A stretch of DNA of 22,448 nucleotides from Eubacteriales bacterium. Its GTDB lineage: Bacteria > Bacillota > Clostridia > Peptostreptococcales > Anaerovoracaceae. Every line of letters begins with the position of its first letter. The stretch's first letter is position 1. Of this stretch, positions 13,987-22,106 are shown piece by piece. The stretch is from positions 1 to 22,448 of the forward strand of contig JAQXNW010000025.1 in NCBI GenBank assembly GCA_029098205.1, in the 5' to 3' direction. Both the position numbers and the translations under genes were made by a program. Under the pieces are notes generated by a model. It was not told where the DNA came from, made no database searches, and saw only the letters and a list, made by a program, of their open reading frames with translations.

Positions 13987-16452
13987 TTACTGCTCCGAAA
14001 ATACCTTCTTCGCGACCTCCACGGATTCCCGGGCATCCGCCGAATAGTAATCCGCGCCTATCTTCTCTGCGTATTCCGGCGTCAGCACCGCACCGCCGAC
14101 AAACACCTTCACGCCTGGAAGCTGCTCATGAACGAGGCGAATCGTCTCCTCCATCGCAGGAAGTGTCGTCGTCATCAAAGCGGACAGCCCGACCAGCGCC
14201 GCTCCGCTCTCTCTCGCGGCTTCCACAACCCGCTCCGGCGGAACATCTCTCCCGAGATCGATCATCCGGTATCCGTAATTTTCGAGAATCACCTTCACGA
14301 TATTTTTCCCGATATCATGAATATCACCCTTCACCGTACAGATGACGATCGTTCCGTTCGAAGCGCCCCCGCTTCCGCCGGCCTGAATCCGCTCCTTGAT
14401 CATATCGAACGCAGCCGTCGCCGCATTCGCCGAACTGATCAGCTGCGGAAGAAAGATGACCTGCTTCTCGTAAAGCTCTCCGACTTTGTCCAGCGCGGGA
14501 ATCAGATACTCATTGATGACCTCTTCTTCCGTGTGATCCTCCAGAAGCTTCTCCGAGATCGACCGTGTTTCCTTCTTAAGCCCCTTAAGGACCGCCTCTT
14601 CCACCGTCATCTCTTTTCCTGCGCCCGCGTCCGGTTTTCCGCTGTCCGCTCTTGTTCCGGAGCCGCCCGCGCCGGAGCCTTCCGTTACGACCAAAGTCTC
14701 TTTCCGTTCGCTGAATCTCCGGATGTATTCCTCACAGTTCCGGTCCTCTCCGGACAGCACCTTAAACGACGCGACCGCATCCATAAGAGCAAGGGTATTC
14801 GGATTGATGATCGGGAAATCCAGCCCGCACTGCATCGCCTGAATCAGGAAGTTCTCCGTAATATGCCGCCTCGCCGGAAGTCCGAAGGAGATATTGCTTA
14901 CGCCCAGGCAGGCATGGAGCCCCAGCTCCTCGTGCACGTACCGAAGCGCTTTCAAGGTCTCCCGCGCCTGGTTCTGCTGCGCCGAAACGGTCAGCGTCAG
15001 GCAGTCGATCAGGATGTCCTCTTTCGGAATGCCCGCTTCCGTCACGCGCTTCTTGATATACTCCGCTTTTTCAAGCCGGCCTTCCGCGTTTTCCGGAATT
15101 CCGTCCTCGTCCAGACAAAGCCCGACCGTTGCGGCTCCGTACTTTTTCAGCACCGGAAGAAACGCGTTCAGCCTCTCATCGTCCGCAGTCACGGAATTAA
15201 CAAGCGGCCTTCCCGAATAAACCCGAAGCGCGGCCTCCACGACCTCCGCGTCCCCGGAATCAATCTGAAGCGGTAACGAAACAACGCCCTGCAGTGCCTT
15301 CACGACCTCCACCATCAAAGCCTTCTCATCTCCGCCCGGCACCCCGACATTTACATCCAGGATATCCGCACCGGCCTCTTCCTCATCCAGCGCGATCTTG
15401 CAGATAAAATCGTGATCATGCGAAAGAAGCGCCTGCTGGAACTTCTTCTTTCCGGTCGGATTGAGCCGTTCGCCGATCACCCGGACGCCTCCGAATTCGC
15501 AGATGTCCGTTGCCGAGCAGATTCCACGCCTGGCCGGTTTTCGGCCTTTGTTAATTTCTTCCGCCGGATTTTCTCCGAACGGAACGCGGAGAATCCCCGC
15601 GCGGTCCAGATTTTCCGAAAGACTCCGGATATATGACGGGTCGCTTCCGCAGCAGCCGCCTGCCGCAAGGAGCGGAAGGCCGGTATACTCCATCATCTGA
15701 AGCGCGAAATCCTCCGCGCCCAGCCTGTATTCTCCGGTTTCCGGATCCGGAAGCCCCGCATTCGGCTTGATGACAAGCGGAAGATTTGTCCATTCGCTGA
15801 GTTCTTTCGCAAGCGGAAGAATTTCCGAAGGTCCGAGCGAACAGTTGATTCCGACCGCGCTTACTCCGAGCCCTTCCATCGTCATGCCGAACGCGCCCAG
15901 CGTCGTTCCCGTGAATGTCCTCCCGGTGTCTTCAAAGGTCATCGTTACAATTACCGGAAGATCGGAGTTTTCCTTCGCGGCGAGCGCCGCCGCCTTCGCG
16001 TCAAGAAGATCCGTGAAGGTTTCGATGACAATGAGATCCGCGCCCGCGTCCCGTCCGCTGATGACCTGCTCCCGGTACGCGTCGTACGCTTCTTCAAAGG
16101 AAACCGTTCCCAAAGGCTCCAGAAGCTCGCCGATCGGTCCGATATCGAGCGCCACGGCGATTCTCTCACCGTATTTTCTTTGCCCTTCTTCCGCCGCTTC
16201 CCGCGCGGTCCGGACTGCGGACCGCACCGCTTCTTCAGTTCCGATTTCCTGTCCGCTGAGCTTCCTTGGATTTCCTCCGAACGTATTCGCGTAAATAATG
16301 CGGGATCCCGCGTCGATGTATTTCTGATGTACCGCCTTCACAACCTCCGGATGATGGAATCCGAATACCTCCGGATGCTCTCCCGGCTGAAGCCCCGCAT
16401 TCTGCAGCATCGTTCCCATGCCGCCGTCCAGCATAATGATTTTTTTCGCCAA
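13987..16452 (-). CDS. metH: Cobalamin-dependent methionine synthase, without C-terminal activation domain
   Basis: 821 residues; E. coli MetH is about 1,227. It transfers the methyl group of methyl-THF to homocysteine through methylcobalamin. Domains in order: homocysteine barrel (1-300) with zinc ligands C204, C267 and C268; pterin-binding barrel (about 320-570) with GERLNPTGKKKF at 327-338; a Gly/Ser/Lys linker (about 590-613); four-helix B12 cap (about 615-690); and B12-binding Rossmann domain (700-821) with DIHDIGKN at 710-717, H712 being the lower cobalt ligand. The reactivation domain is missing here but is encoded by the gene just upstream. The start is TTG at 16452 (AAGGAG seven bases upstream); the next in-frame ATG would cut the first barrel strand. 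Confidence 0.96.
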   Translation of the reverse strand: MAKKIIMLDGGMGTMLQNAGLQPGEHPEVFGFHHPEVVKAVHQKYIDAGSRIIYANTFGGNPRKLSGQEIGTEEAVRSAVRTAREAAEEGQRKYGERIAVALDIGPIGELLEPLGTVSFEEAYDAYREQVISGRDAGADLIVIETFTDLLDAKAAALAAKENSDLPVIVTMTFEDTGRTFTGTTLGAFGMTMEGLGVSAVGINCSLGPSEILPLAKELSEWTNLPLVIKPNAGLPDPETGEYRLGAEDFALQMMEYTGLPLLAAGGCCGSDPSYIRSLSENLDRAGILRVPFGENPAEEINKGRKPARRGICSATDICEFGGVRVIGERLNPTGKKKFQQALLSHDHDFICKIALDEEEAGADILDVNVGVPGGDEKALMVEVVKALQGVVSLPLQIDSGDAEVVEAALRVYSGRPLVNSVTADDERLNAFLPVLKKYGAATVGLCLDEDGIPENAEGRLEKAEYIKKRVTEAGIPKEDILIDCLTLTVSAQQNQARETLKALRYVHEELGLHACLGVSNISFGLPARRHITENFLIQAMQCGLDFPIINPNTLALMDAVASFKVLSGEDRNCEEYIRRFSERKETLVVTEGSGAGGSGTRADSGKPDAGAGKEMTVEEAVLKGLKKETRSISEKLLEDHTEEEVINEYLIPALDKVGELYEKQVIFLPQLISSANAATAAFDMIKERIQAGGSGGASNGTIVICTVKGDIHDIGKNIVKVILENYGYRMIDLGRDVPPERVVEAARESGAALVGLSALMTTTLPAMEETIRLVHEQLPGVKVFVGGAVLTPEYAEKIGADYYSADARESVEVAKKVFSEQ

Positions 16453-16467
16453 AGCTTTGCTCCTTCT

Positions 16468-17190
16468 CTATTCCCCGCAGACAACGCCGCTTTTTCGGAA
16501 TCTGCAGCTTTCCCGAAGATTGCAGGACGCGCAGGATTTCCTTTTCTCCTTTAGCGGATGATCCGCGATCCCGATCACCGCTGTTACGGATTTCCGAGGC
16601 ACCATGATATGATCCTCCGTCACGGTAAGCCCGATCCGCCTGGCTTCGATCAGCTCCGCGAAACGGTTCTGCGCCGCAATCGGAAGATCTCCATATCCCG
16701 GCGAAAACCTCGTCGTAAGATAAAGACCTTTCTCCTCAAACCGTTTCCGGAGCAGCGCTTCAAAACTGTCGCAGACCGCCTCAATCAGCGTACTCCCGGC
16801 GGAGTCCATGATCAGTGCGTACAAGGGCTCCCGCACCTCTTCCACATGGATCGCCCGGTCCACACCGGAGCCGATCGTCGCCCCCATAAGGAGAATCTTC
16901 GAACATCCGGAAAGATGCCGCTTGAGATCCTCCCCGGTCAAAAACGTAAGCGCATCCGGCCATTCCCCGTCTTCGCCGCACGAATACAGAGACGCGATCA
17001 GGCGGGGCGCCGCCGCCCGGTTCAGCCGACTGACCGCCTCTTCAATCTGTCCGTTAAGCTCCGGCCCGATTTTCTGCCCGCTGTATCCGATGTAGCGGAG
17101 AATTTCACTTCTGTCTTCCGCATCCAGCCGGACGCCGGCGATCTGTTTCTCTTCCCAAAGCACCCTTTCCGATGCCGCTTTGTTTTCCAT
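16468..17190 (-). CDS. Stand-alone methionine synthase activation (reactivation) domain protein
   Basis: 240 residues, matching the Met_synt_B12 domain that in E. coli forms the C-terminus of MetH. It binds S-adenosylmethionine and allows reductive methylation of oxidised cobalamin. The key SAM-binding motif is RFSPGYGD (161-168), with the upstream AGSTLIEAVCDSFEALL helix. The C-terminus adds four cysteines not part of the classical domain (C220, C223, C229, C238; spacing CX2CX5CX8C), a candidate metal or Fe-S site that could feed electrons. It ends 15 bases before the TTG of metH, so the two halves of the split enzyme are co-translated from one message. Confidence 0.93.
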   Translation of the reverse strand: MENKAASERVLWEEKQIAGVRLDAEDRSEILRYIGYSGQKIGPELNGQIEEAVSRLNRAAAPRLIASLYSCGEDGEWPDALTFLTGEDLKRHLSGCSKILLMGATIGSGVDRAIHVEEVREPLYALIMDSAGSTLIEAVCDSFEALLRKRFEEKGLYLTTRFSPGYGDLPIAAQNRFAELIEARRIGLTVTEDHIMVPRKSVTAVIGIADHPLKEKRKSCASCNLRESCRFRKSGVVCGE

Positions 17191-17339
17191 CCGCCTCTCC
17201 CGTTTTCCCTGTGTTAAGAATTTTTCGCTAAATTCCGTGTCTATTATGCGGACAACTCATCCGCCATATTCCGATAATTTCAGTAGATTTTATATCATTA
17301 TACGCTAAAGCTCGGTTTTCCGGTACTCTTTCTGATGGA
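17191..17339 (-). promoter_or_regulatory. Upstream region of the methionine-synthase genes
   Basis: 149 AT-rich bases lie between the S-component gene and the activation-protein gene. A -10-like TATAAT is on the minus strand at 17302-17297, but no good -35 box lies 16-18 bases upstream. Small inverted repeats are present: gcgga/tccgc (17248-17264) and gaattt/aaattc (17218-17235). No S-box, T-box or cobalamin riboswitch motif could be found by eye. Confidence 0.4.
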
Positions 17340-18305
17340 TCAGCGGTAAAAGCCGTATTTTACTTTGACCCTCTCCAGCCGCCGGAGAACCGGGCTTCCG
17401 AACAGGAACATGACCAGCGCCGCCCGGAAAGCGTGCCAGAGGTCATATGGAAGGCCGGTAATATAGTAGGTCCGGATGCGTTCCCAGAATTCTCCCCCCG
17501 TCTCCTGAGCGCCGGATGCGCCGATCATCGACGAGGTCGTCACCACTGTAGAAAGATTCATGATCCCTCCGTACAGAATCAGCACCGTGAAGAACGTAAA
17601 TACCGCCAAAGTAACCGGGTCCGCCGGGAGTCTCTTTCGCTGAACCAGCACCCCCAGAATCAGCCCGAGAGCACCGAAGGCGTAGACTCTCCAGCCGAAG
17701 AAGGTCGGATCCTTCCCCGGAAAAAGAAGAAACAGAACATATCCAAGAAGCTCTGCCGCGAAAACCATCAGCACCGGCCCTAAGACAATCTGAAACGACG
17801 ACGCGTGAATCCGGTTTCCTTCCGCCCATTTCCGCTCCGCGCTCATCTTCGCGGGGAGGACCGGATGAAAGGAAATGCCGGCGATAAATCCGAGCGCGCC
17901 CCAGGCGAACATCTGCCATGGCGTCCAGCTTCCCTGCCCCTGAAAGAAATTCACAATCAGCCGGCTGAGCGCTCCGACCAGGAAGCCGGTCTCCGGACCG
18001 AACGAAATTCCCGAAAGGATGACCATGGCTGTTCCGAACTGCACCGGAAGCGCCTGAAAAGAAATAAGATCTCCGATGACCGTAAGCGCGGAAAGCATCG
18101 CGGCCATCGCGACTTCACGGGCGCGCGGCCTTCTCCCTTCATATAAAAGGAAAAACGGAATCATGGTTTCCGACAGAACAAGGAGGCTGGCAAGAAGGTA
18201 CCACCGTTCGGACAGAAAAAACACCCAGAAAAGAACCGTCCCCGGGATTCCGGCATATAAAATCAAAACCGCAGCCGCAAGGCTCCGCTGCTTTTTTCTT
18301 CTCAT
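17340..18305 (-). CDS. ECF transporter S component (substrate-binding membrane subunit)
   Basis: 321 residues, strongly hydrophobic, about eight membrane segments. Most S components have about 170-220 residues and six segments; this one has extra N-terminal segments (about 8-55) before the REVAMAAMLSALTVIGD helix, which resembles the usual first S-component helix with its AxxxA-type face for binding EcfT. Conserved-looking FGTAMVILSGISFGPETGFLVG and FAWGALGFIAG follow. The ATG overlaps the TGA of the ATPase gene by four bases. Substrate is not readable from sequence; corrinoid is inferred from the DUF4430 partner and the adjacent B12-dependent methionine genes. Confidence 0.85.
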   Translation of the reverse strand: MRRKKQRSLAAAVLILYAGIPGTVLFWVFFLSERWYLLASLLVLSETMIPFFLLYEGRRPRAREVAMAAMLSALTVIGDLISFQALPVQFGTAMVILSGISFGPETGFLVGALSRLIVNFFQGQGSWTPWQMFAWGALGFIAGISFHPVLPAKMSAERKWAEGNRIHASSFQIVLGPVLMVFAAELLGYVLFLLFPGKDPTFFGWRVYAFGALGLILGVLVQRKRLPADPVTLAVFTFFTVLILYGGIMNLSTVVTTSSMIGASGAQETGGEFWERIRTYYITGLPYDLWHAFRAALVMFLFGSPVLRRLERVKVKYGFYR

Positions 18306-20233
18306 CGCTCACGGCCCCCGCTTTCCAGAGGATTCTTTTCCCGAACATCCATGCCTTCCGGGACGCCTGCATCCCCGGCATCCCGCTCGTCTTCCGCGTT
18401 TCCGGCGCTTTCAGCGTTTCGGACAACCTGCTCCGCTGTCACGCCCTCTAAAGGAAGCCCTCCGGACATTCTGGCCGCCGCAGTCGTATAGAAACGATTC
18501 CGCCGGAAGAATGCATCCGGCGGCGCAGGCTCCGTGAGGCGCCCGTCAAAAAGCATCGAAACACTGTCCGCATACAACGCCGCGAATTCCAGATCATGCG
18601 TGACCAGAAGAATCGTCTTCCCGCTGTCCGAAAATGCTCGGAGAATTTTTCCGAATCTCCGCTTTTCGTACGGATCCAGTCCCTTTGTCGGCTCATCCAG
18701 AAGAAGAACCCTTGAATCAAGAAGAAGCAGTTTCCCGAACGCGAGGCGTTCCTGCTCTCCTCCGGACAAGTCATACGGATGCACCTCTTCCTTCCCGGAA
18801 ATCCCCAGCTTTTCAAACAGAGCTTCTCTTTCCCGCCTGCGGCTCAGATCCTCTTCCGGACTCTTCGCCTCGGGCTGCATTTCGATAAACTCCTCTTCCG
18901 CTGTAATCCCGTGAAACAGCGCTTTCGGATCCTGCGGAAGAAGCGCCATCCCGCCCTTTCCGCGGATCAGCTCCCCGGCCGACCGGATTTTTTTCCCGAA
19001 CGCCCGGTACGTCCCGTGCTCCGGCTTCAGAACACCGGCAATGATCCGAAGAAACGTACTTTTTCCGCTGCCGTTCCCTCCGGCAATTGCGGCTATGGTC
19101 CCTTCCTGCAAAGCGAAAGAGGCTCCTTTCAGAATATCCGGACTTTCTCCCGCATACCGAAAATAGATGTTTTCCAGAGCAAGAATGGGATCTGCCGGTT
19201 TTCCTTTCTTCTTCCCGTTCTTCTTCCGGTCCGCTTTTTCCAGCCCGGGCCGTTCGTAAGGCAAAGGATCTTTCGTTTTCTCCGCGCTGTCCGCATTCCC
19301 GAAGCGCGCGTCCGCATATTCATTAAGAAACGCCCGGCCTTCTCCCACCGTCATCGGCACAGAACCAAAATCTCCTTCGTCCGGCAAAGCGTTTTCTCTA
19401 TTCGAAGGTCCGTTCGCAGACCTGCCCAGCCCGCTACCCGCCGGCTCCGGACTCGGCTCCGATATTGCTTCCAGGTTCTTCAGCCCTGCCCAGATTCTGG
19501 GCGGAACCGGAACATCCAGATCCTCAAGCTGACACAAACCGGCCAGCTCCCGCGGCGTACCTTCTCCGACAATCCGGCCTCTGTCCATCCGGATCACACG
19601 GTCCGCCGCCGCAAACGCTCTTTCCAGCCGATGTTCGGACAAGATCACGGTCGTTCCAAGTTCCTGATGAATCCGTGAAACCGCGTCCAGAAGGCGGCCC
19701 GCCGCCACCGGATCCAGCTGCCCGGTCGGTTCATCCAGAAGAAGCACCTCCGGATCCATTGCGATAACCGACGCGAGATTCAGAAGCTGCATCTCTCCGC
19801 CCGAAAGCGACGCCGTGTCCTTTTCAAAAATGTCCGAAATTCCGAAAAAGCTTACCGTCTCCGCAATCCGCCGCTCCATCTCCTCCCGGGGAAGACCCAG
19901 ATTTTCCAGCCCGAACGCGAGCTCATGCCAGACCTTATTGGTGACGATCTGATCCTCCGGACTTTGGAAGACAAAGCCAATCGCCGAAGCCGCTTCGCGG
20001 CCGTCCATCCGCACGATTTCTTTACCCCTGAACAGAACGGTTCCGTCCGTTTTTCCATACGGAACCAGCGATTTTTTCATCTGGCGGAGAAGCGTTGTTT
20101 TTCCGCATCCGGAAGGACCGGTCAGAAGCACCATTTCCCCCTGCGATACCGAAAGGTCAATCTCATCCAGCGCCTTTTCCTCCGTCCCCGGATACATAAA
20201 AGAGAACCGTCGAAATTCTATGATTTTTTCCAC
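18302..20233 (-). CDS. ECF transporter fused double ATPase (EcfA-EcfA')
   Basis: 643 residues with two complete ABC domains. First: Walker A GPSGCGKTT (39-47), Q90, signature LSGGE (143-147), Walker B VLLLDEPT (163-170), H201. Second: Walker A GGNGSGKST (385-393), Q434, signature LSGGEQE (489-495), Walker B VLLLDEPT (509-516), H546. A charged, low-complexity linker of about 90 residues (255-347) joins them, and a second acidic/Gly-rich tail follows residue 590. The start is GTG at 20233, supported by GGAGGG upstream and by the family start EKIIEFRRFSFMYPG; it overlaps the EcfT gene by 16 bases. It forms the energising module with EcfT and drives import by the S component. Confidence 0.94.
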   Translation of the reverse strand: MEKIIEFRRFSFMYPGTEEKALDEIDLSVSQGEMVLLTGPSGCGKTTLLRQMKKSLVPYGKTDGTVLFRGKEIVRMDGREAASAIGFVFQSPEDQIVTNKVWHELAFGLENLGLPREEMERRIAETVSFFGISDIFEKDTASLSGGEMQLLNLASVIAMDPEVLLLDEPTGQLDPVAAGRLLDAVSRIHQELGTTVILSEHRLERAFAAADRVIRMDRGRIVGEGTPRELAGLCQLEDLDVPVPPRIWAGLKNLEAISEPSPEPAGSGLGRSANGPSNRENALPDEGDFGSVPMTVGEGRAFLNEYADARFGNADSAEKTKDPLPYERPGLEKADRKKNGKKKGKPADPILALENIYFRYAGESPDILKGASFALQEGTIAAIAGGNGSGKSTFLRIIAGVLKPEHGTYRAFGKKIRSAGELIRGKGGMALLPQDPKALFHGITAEEEFIEMQPEAKSPEEDLSRRREREALFEKLGISGKEEVHPYDLSGGEQERLAFGKLLLLDSRVLLLDEPTKGLDPYEKRRFGKILRAFSDSGKTILLVTHDLEFAALYADSVSMLFDGRLTEPAPPDAFFRRNRFYTTAAARMSGGLPLEGVTAEQVVRNAESAGNAEDERDAGDAGVPEGMDVREKNPLESGGRER

Positions 20234-21105
20234 AGTCTTTCCTCCCTCCGGGATGCGAGAATCGGAAGAACCGAAAGCGCGAGGTACGATGCCATCATGA
20301 AAACAAGCCCGCGGCTGATTCCCGCCATTTTGAAATACGGATAAAACCGCGCCCTGCAATGCGGCGTAACGACAAACAAAAGAGAAAGGACGCCGAACAG
20401 AATCAACAGTGCGAGAAAAACCCCGTCTTTCACGCCGAAACGGTACCGCGCGTACGACGTCTTATGGGGAAGTCCGTATCCCCGGGCTTCCATGGAATCT
20501 CCCTGATCGATCGCTTTTTCCAGCGACCAGCTGACCACCGTGGAAAGCTCCTTGGAGCGCTGGCGGATCCGCCCGAGTCTTCCCGTTCCTTCCTGTCCCA
20601 TTGCCATTTCTGCCGCGTGAACCTCCCCGTACCGCTTCCGAAGCACCGGGATATAATGAAGGATCATGGAAATCGTAAGCCCCAGCTTCGGCGCCCAGCG
20701 GCCGAACAGAAAGATCATCTTTTCGTCCGTCATCACTTTCTGAAAGGACAGAAACCATATCAGCACCGATTCGATATCCAGGCCCATTAGCAGGCCGCGG
20801 ATAAACGCTTCTTTTGTAATGCGGTTCCCGTTCATGAAAAACAGAATCGTTTCTCCGTGATGGGATGTCAGCATATTCATAAGTCCGAAGAAAGCGAGGA
20901 GCGGAATCCCCCATAAGAGGGCTTTCCGAAGCGTCTTTGTCCCTGCAGTCCTTGCTGCGTAAACGCCGGCCAGAATCAATGCCTCGGATAGGATGGCAGG
21001 ATGAAGCGTAAACATCGGACAAAGAACGGCAAACATATAGAAAAGAAAGCATCCTGCCGGATGGACGCCGGCAAAGTCATTCTTACGATACATAAAACCA
21101 GACAA
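20218..21105 (-). CDS. ecfT: ECF transporter transmembrane T component
   Basis: 295 residues with about five to six membrane segments. The N-terminal VHPAGCFLFYMFAVLCPMFTLHP matches the CbiQ/EcfT group seen beside DUF4430 proteins. The coupling region has SKELSTVVSWSLEKAIDQGDSMEARGYG (about 184-211) with the ARG motif that contacts the ATPases. TTG at 21105 has GGAG six bases upstream; an ATG at 21093 is the alternative start and lacks a good ribosome binding site. Either start overlaps the end of the DUF4430 gene, and the 3' end overlaps the ATPase gene, so the whole module is translationally coupled. Confidence 0.9.
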   Translation of the reverse strand: MSGFMYRKNDFAGVHPAGCFLFYMFAVLCPMFTLHPAILSEALILAGVYAARTAGTKTLRKALLWGIPLLAFFGLMNMLTSHHGETILFFMNGNRITKEAFIRGLLMGLDIESVLIWFLSFQKVMTDEKMIFLFGRWAPKLGLTISMILHYIPVLRKRYGEVHAAEMAMGQEGTGRLGRIRQRSKELSTVVSWSLEKAIDQGDSMEARGYGLPHKTSYARYRFGVKDGVFLALLILFGVLSLLFVVTPHCRARFYPYFKMAGISRGLVFMMASYLALSVLPILASRREERLWKKS

Positions 21106-21958
21106 TCCGATCTCCGTCTTTCAGCGTGTATCCGGCGCAGCCGATGTTCGGCACAACCCCGTTCACCGAATACATCCAGCCGCTGTACGCGGACGCGTCC
21201 TTTTCCGCCAGATAGTCGATTTCATACACATACATTCCGTAGGCGGTTCCCCGGGCTCCGAATTCGATGTTTCTGGCCTGCGCCGCCTGCACCAGCGCGT
21301 CGTACACTGTCTGCCCCTGCTTCATCGTAAGAGAAACATTCAAAATTTCGCTTCCATGCGCGGAAACCCGGTCCCGGTCCTCCTGGTTCCGGAGTTTCGA
21401 GATGTTACTTCCGGCAACATTCTTACATTGGATTTCCAGCGCCACATGAATCTCTGAACGGGATGAGGAGGAAGAGACCGCGCTCTGGGAAGAAGAATTT
21501 CCGGAGCCGCTGTTCCAGGAAGACGAGCTTTCGGACGAGCTTCCGCTTTTCGACGCATTTTTCTCAGAAGAAGCCTTCGAATTGCTGTTTTCCGTACCCG
21601 CATCCTTCCCGGAATCGGATTTCTCCTGCTTGCCCGCCTTATCTTCCGAAGCCGCCTTCGATGATTTTTTTTCTCCACTGCTTCCCGAATCCTTGCCCGA
21701 TGCGGAATTCTTCGAAGAAGCGCCGGAAGCCGACGTATTTCCGGTCTGATCCACCACTGTCGTTTTATTCCGGCTTCCCTGATCCGCGGGCTGAATCCTT
21801 AGCTGTGAAAGAATCCCCGCCGTAATCAGCACCAGAACAAGGAGAACCGCAATATACCGAAACGCCCGCTTATGCGTCAGAGACCAGCCAGCCCGTTTGA
21901 TTCTCTTACGGAATCCTTCCCGCTCTTTCTTTTCCTGTTTTTCTTCCTGTTTCTTCAT
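21083..21958 (-). CDS. Membrane-anchored DUF4430 (transcobalamin-like) protein
   Basis: 291 residues. A basic cytoplasmic N-terminus (1-32) is followed by one membrane segment (about 33-52), a Ser/Gly/Lys-rich flexible linker (about 60-167) and a compact extracellular domain (about 168-291). That domain ends with the DUF4430 pattern SGWMYSVNGVVPNIGCAGYTLKDGDRI in pieces (259-284), including GWMYSVNG and YTLKDGDRIVWFYV. DUF4430 resembles the C-terminal domain of transcobalamin/intrinsic factor, so a role as surface cobalamin or corrinoid receptor for the ECF transporter is plausible but unproven. First gene of the ECF operon, behind a near-consensus promoter; GAAGGA lies upstream of the ATG. 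C178 and C274 could form a disulfide. Confidence 0.88.
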   Translation of the reverse strand: MKKQEEKQEKKEREGFRKRIKRAGWSLTHKRAFRYIAVLLVLVLITAGILSQLRIQPADQGSRNKTTVVDQTGNTSASGASSKNSASGKDSGSSGEKKSSKAASEDKAGKQEKSDSGKDAGTENSNSKASSEKNASKSGSSSESSSSWNSGSGNSSSQSAVSSSSSRSEIHVALEIQCKNVAGSNISKLRNQEDRDRVSAHGSEILNVSLTMKQGQTVYDALVQAAQARNIEFGARGTAYGMYVYEIDYLAEKDASAYSGWMYSVNGVVPNIGCAGYTLKDGDRIVWFYVS

Positions 21959-21992
21959 GAATTTCCTTCTTTAATATATAAACTAACTATTC

Positions 21993-22021
21993 AGTATACC
22001 CAGAACCCGGCACAAGGTCAA
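21993..22021 (-). promoter_or_regulatory. Promoter of the DUF4430-ECF operon
   Basis: On the minus strand TTGACC (22021-22016) and TATACT (21998-21993) are exactly 17 bases apart, and TGG precedes the -10 box. The untranslated leader would be only about 30 bases, leaving no room for a cobalamin riboswitch. Confidence 0.75.
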
Positions 22022-22054
22022 AATTTTCCAGCCCGCCCTTCTTTGACAATTCGT

Positions 22055-22063
22055 GGTAGAATA
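22055..22063 (+). promoter_or_regulatory. Extended -10 promoter of the ThrE-family gene
   Basis: TGGTAGAAT is an extended -10 element about 45 bases before the ATG. A TTGACA occurs at 22044-22049 but only eight bases away, too close to be its -35. Confidence 0.4.
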
Positions 22064-22106
22064 GAAAACGAAATAAAAGGGAAGAATCGGAAGAAGGAGT
22101 GTCCGA

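Noticed and set aside
17191..17339. S-box (SAM) or cobalamin riboswitch before the methionine-synthase genes
   Set aside because: None of the conserved blocks of either class could be found on the minus strand.
20234..20359. N-terminal extension of the double ATPase to 20359
   Set aside because: It lies within the EcfT gene, has no ribosome binding site and precedes the normal family start, while GTG at 20233 has GGAGGG upstream.
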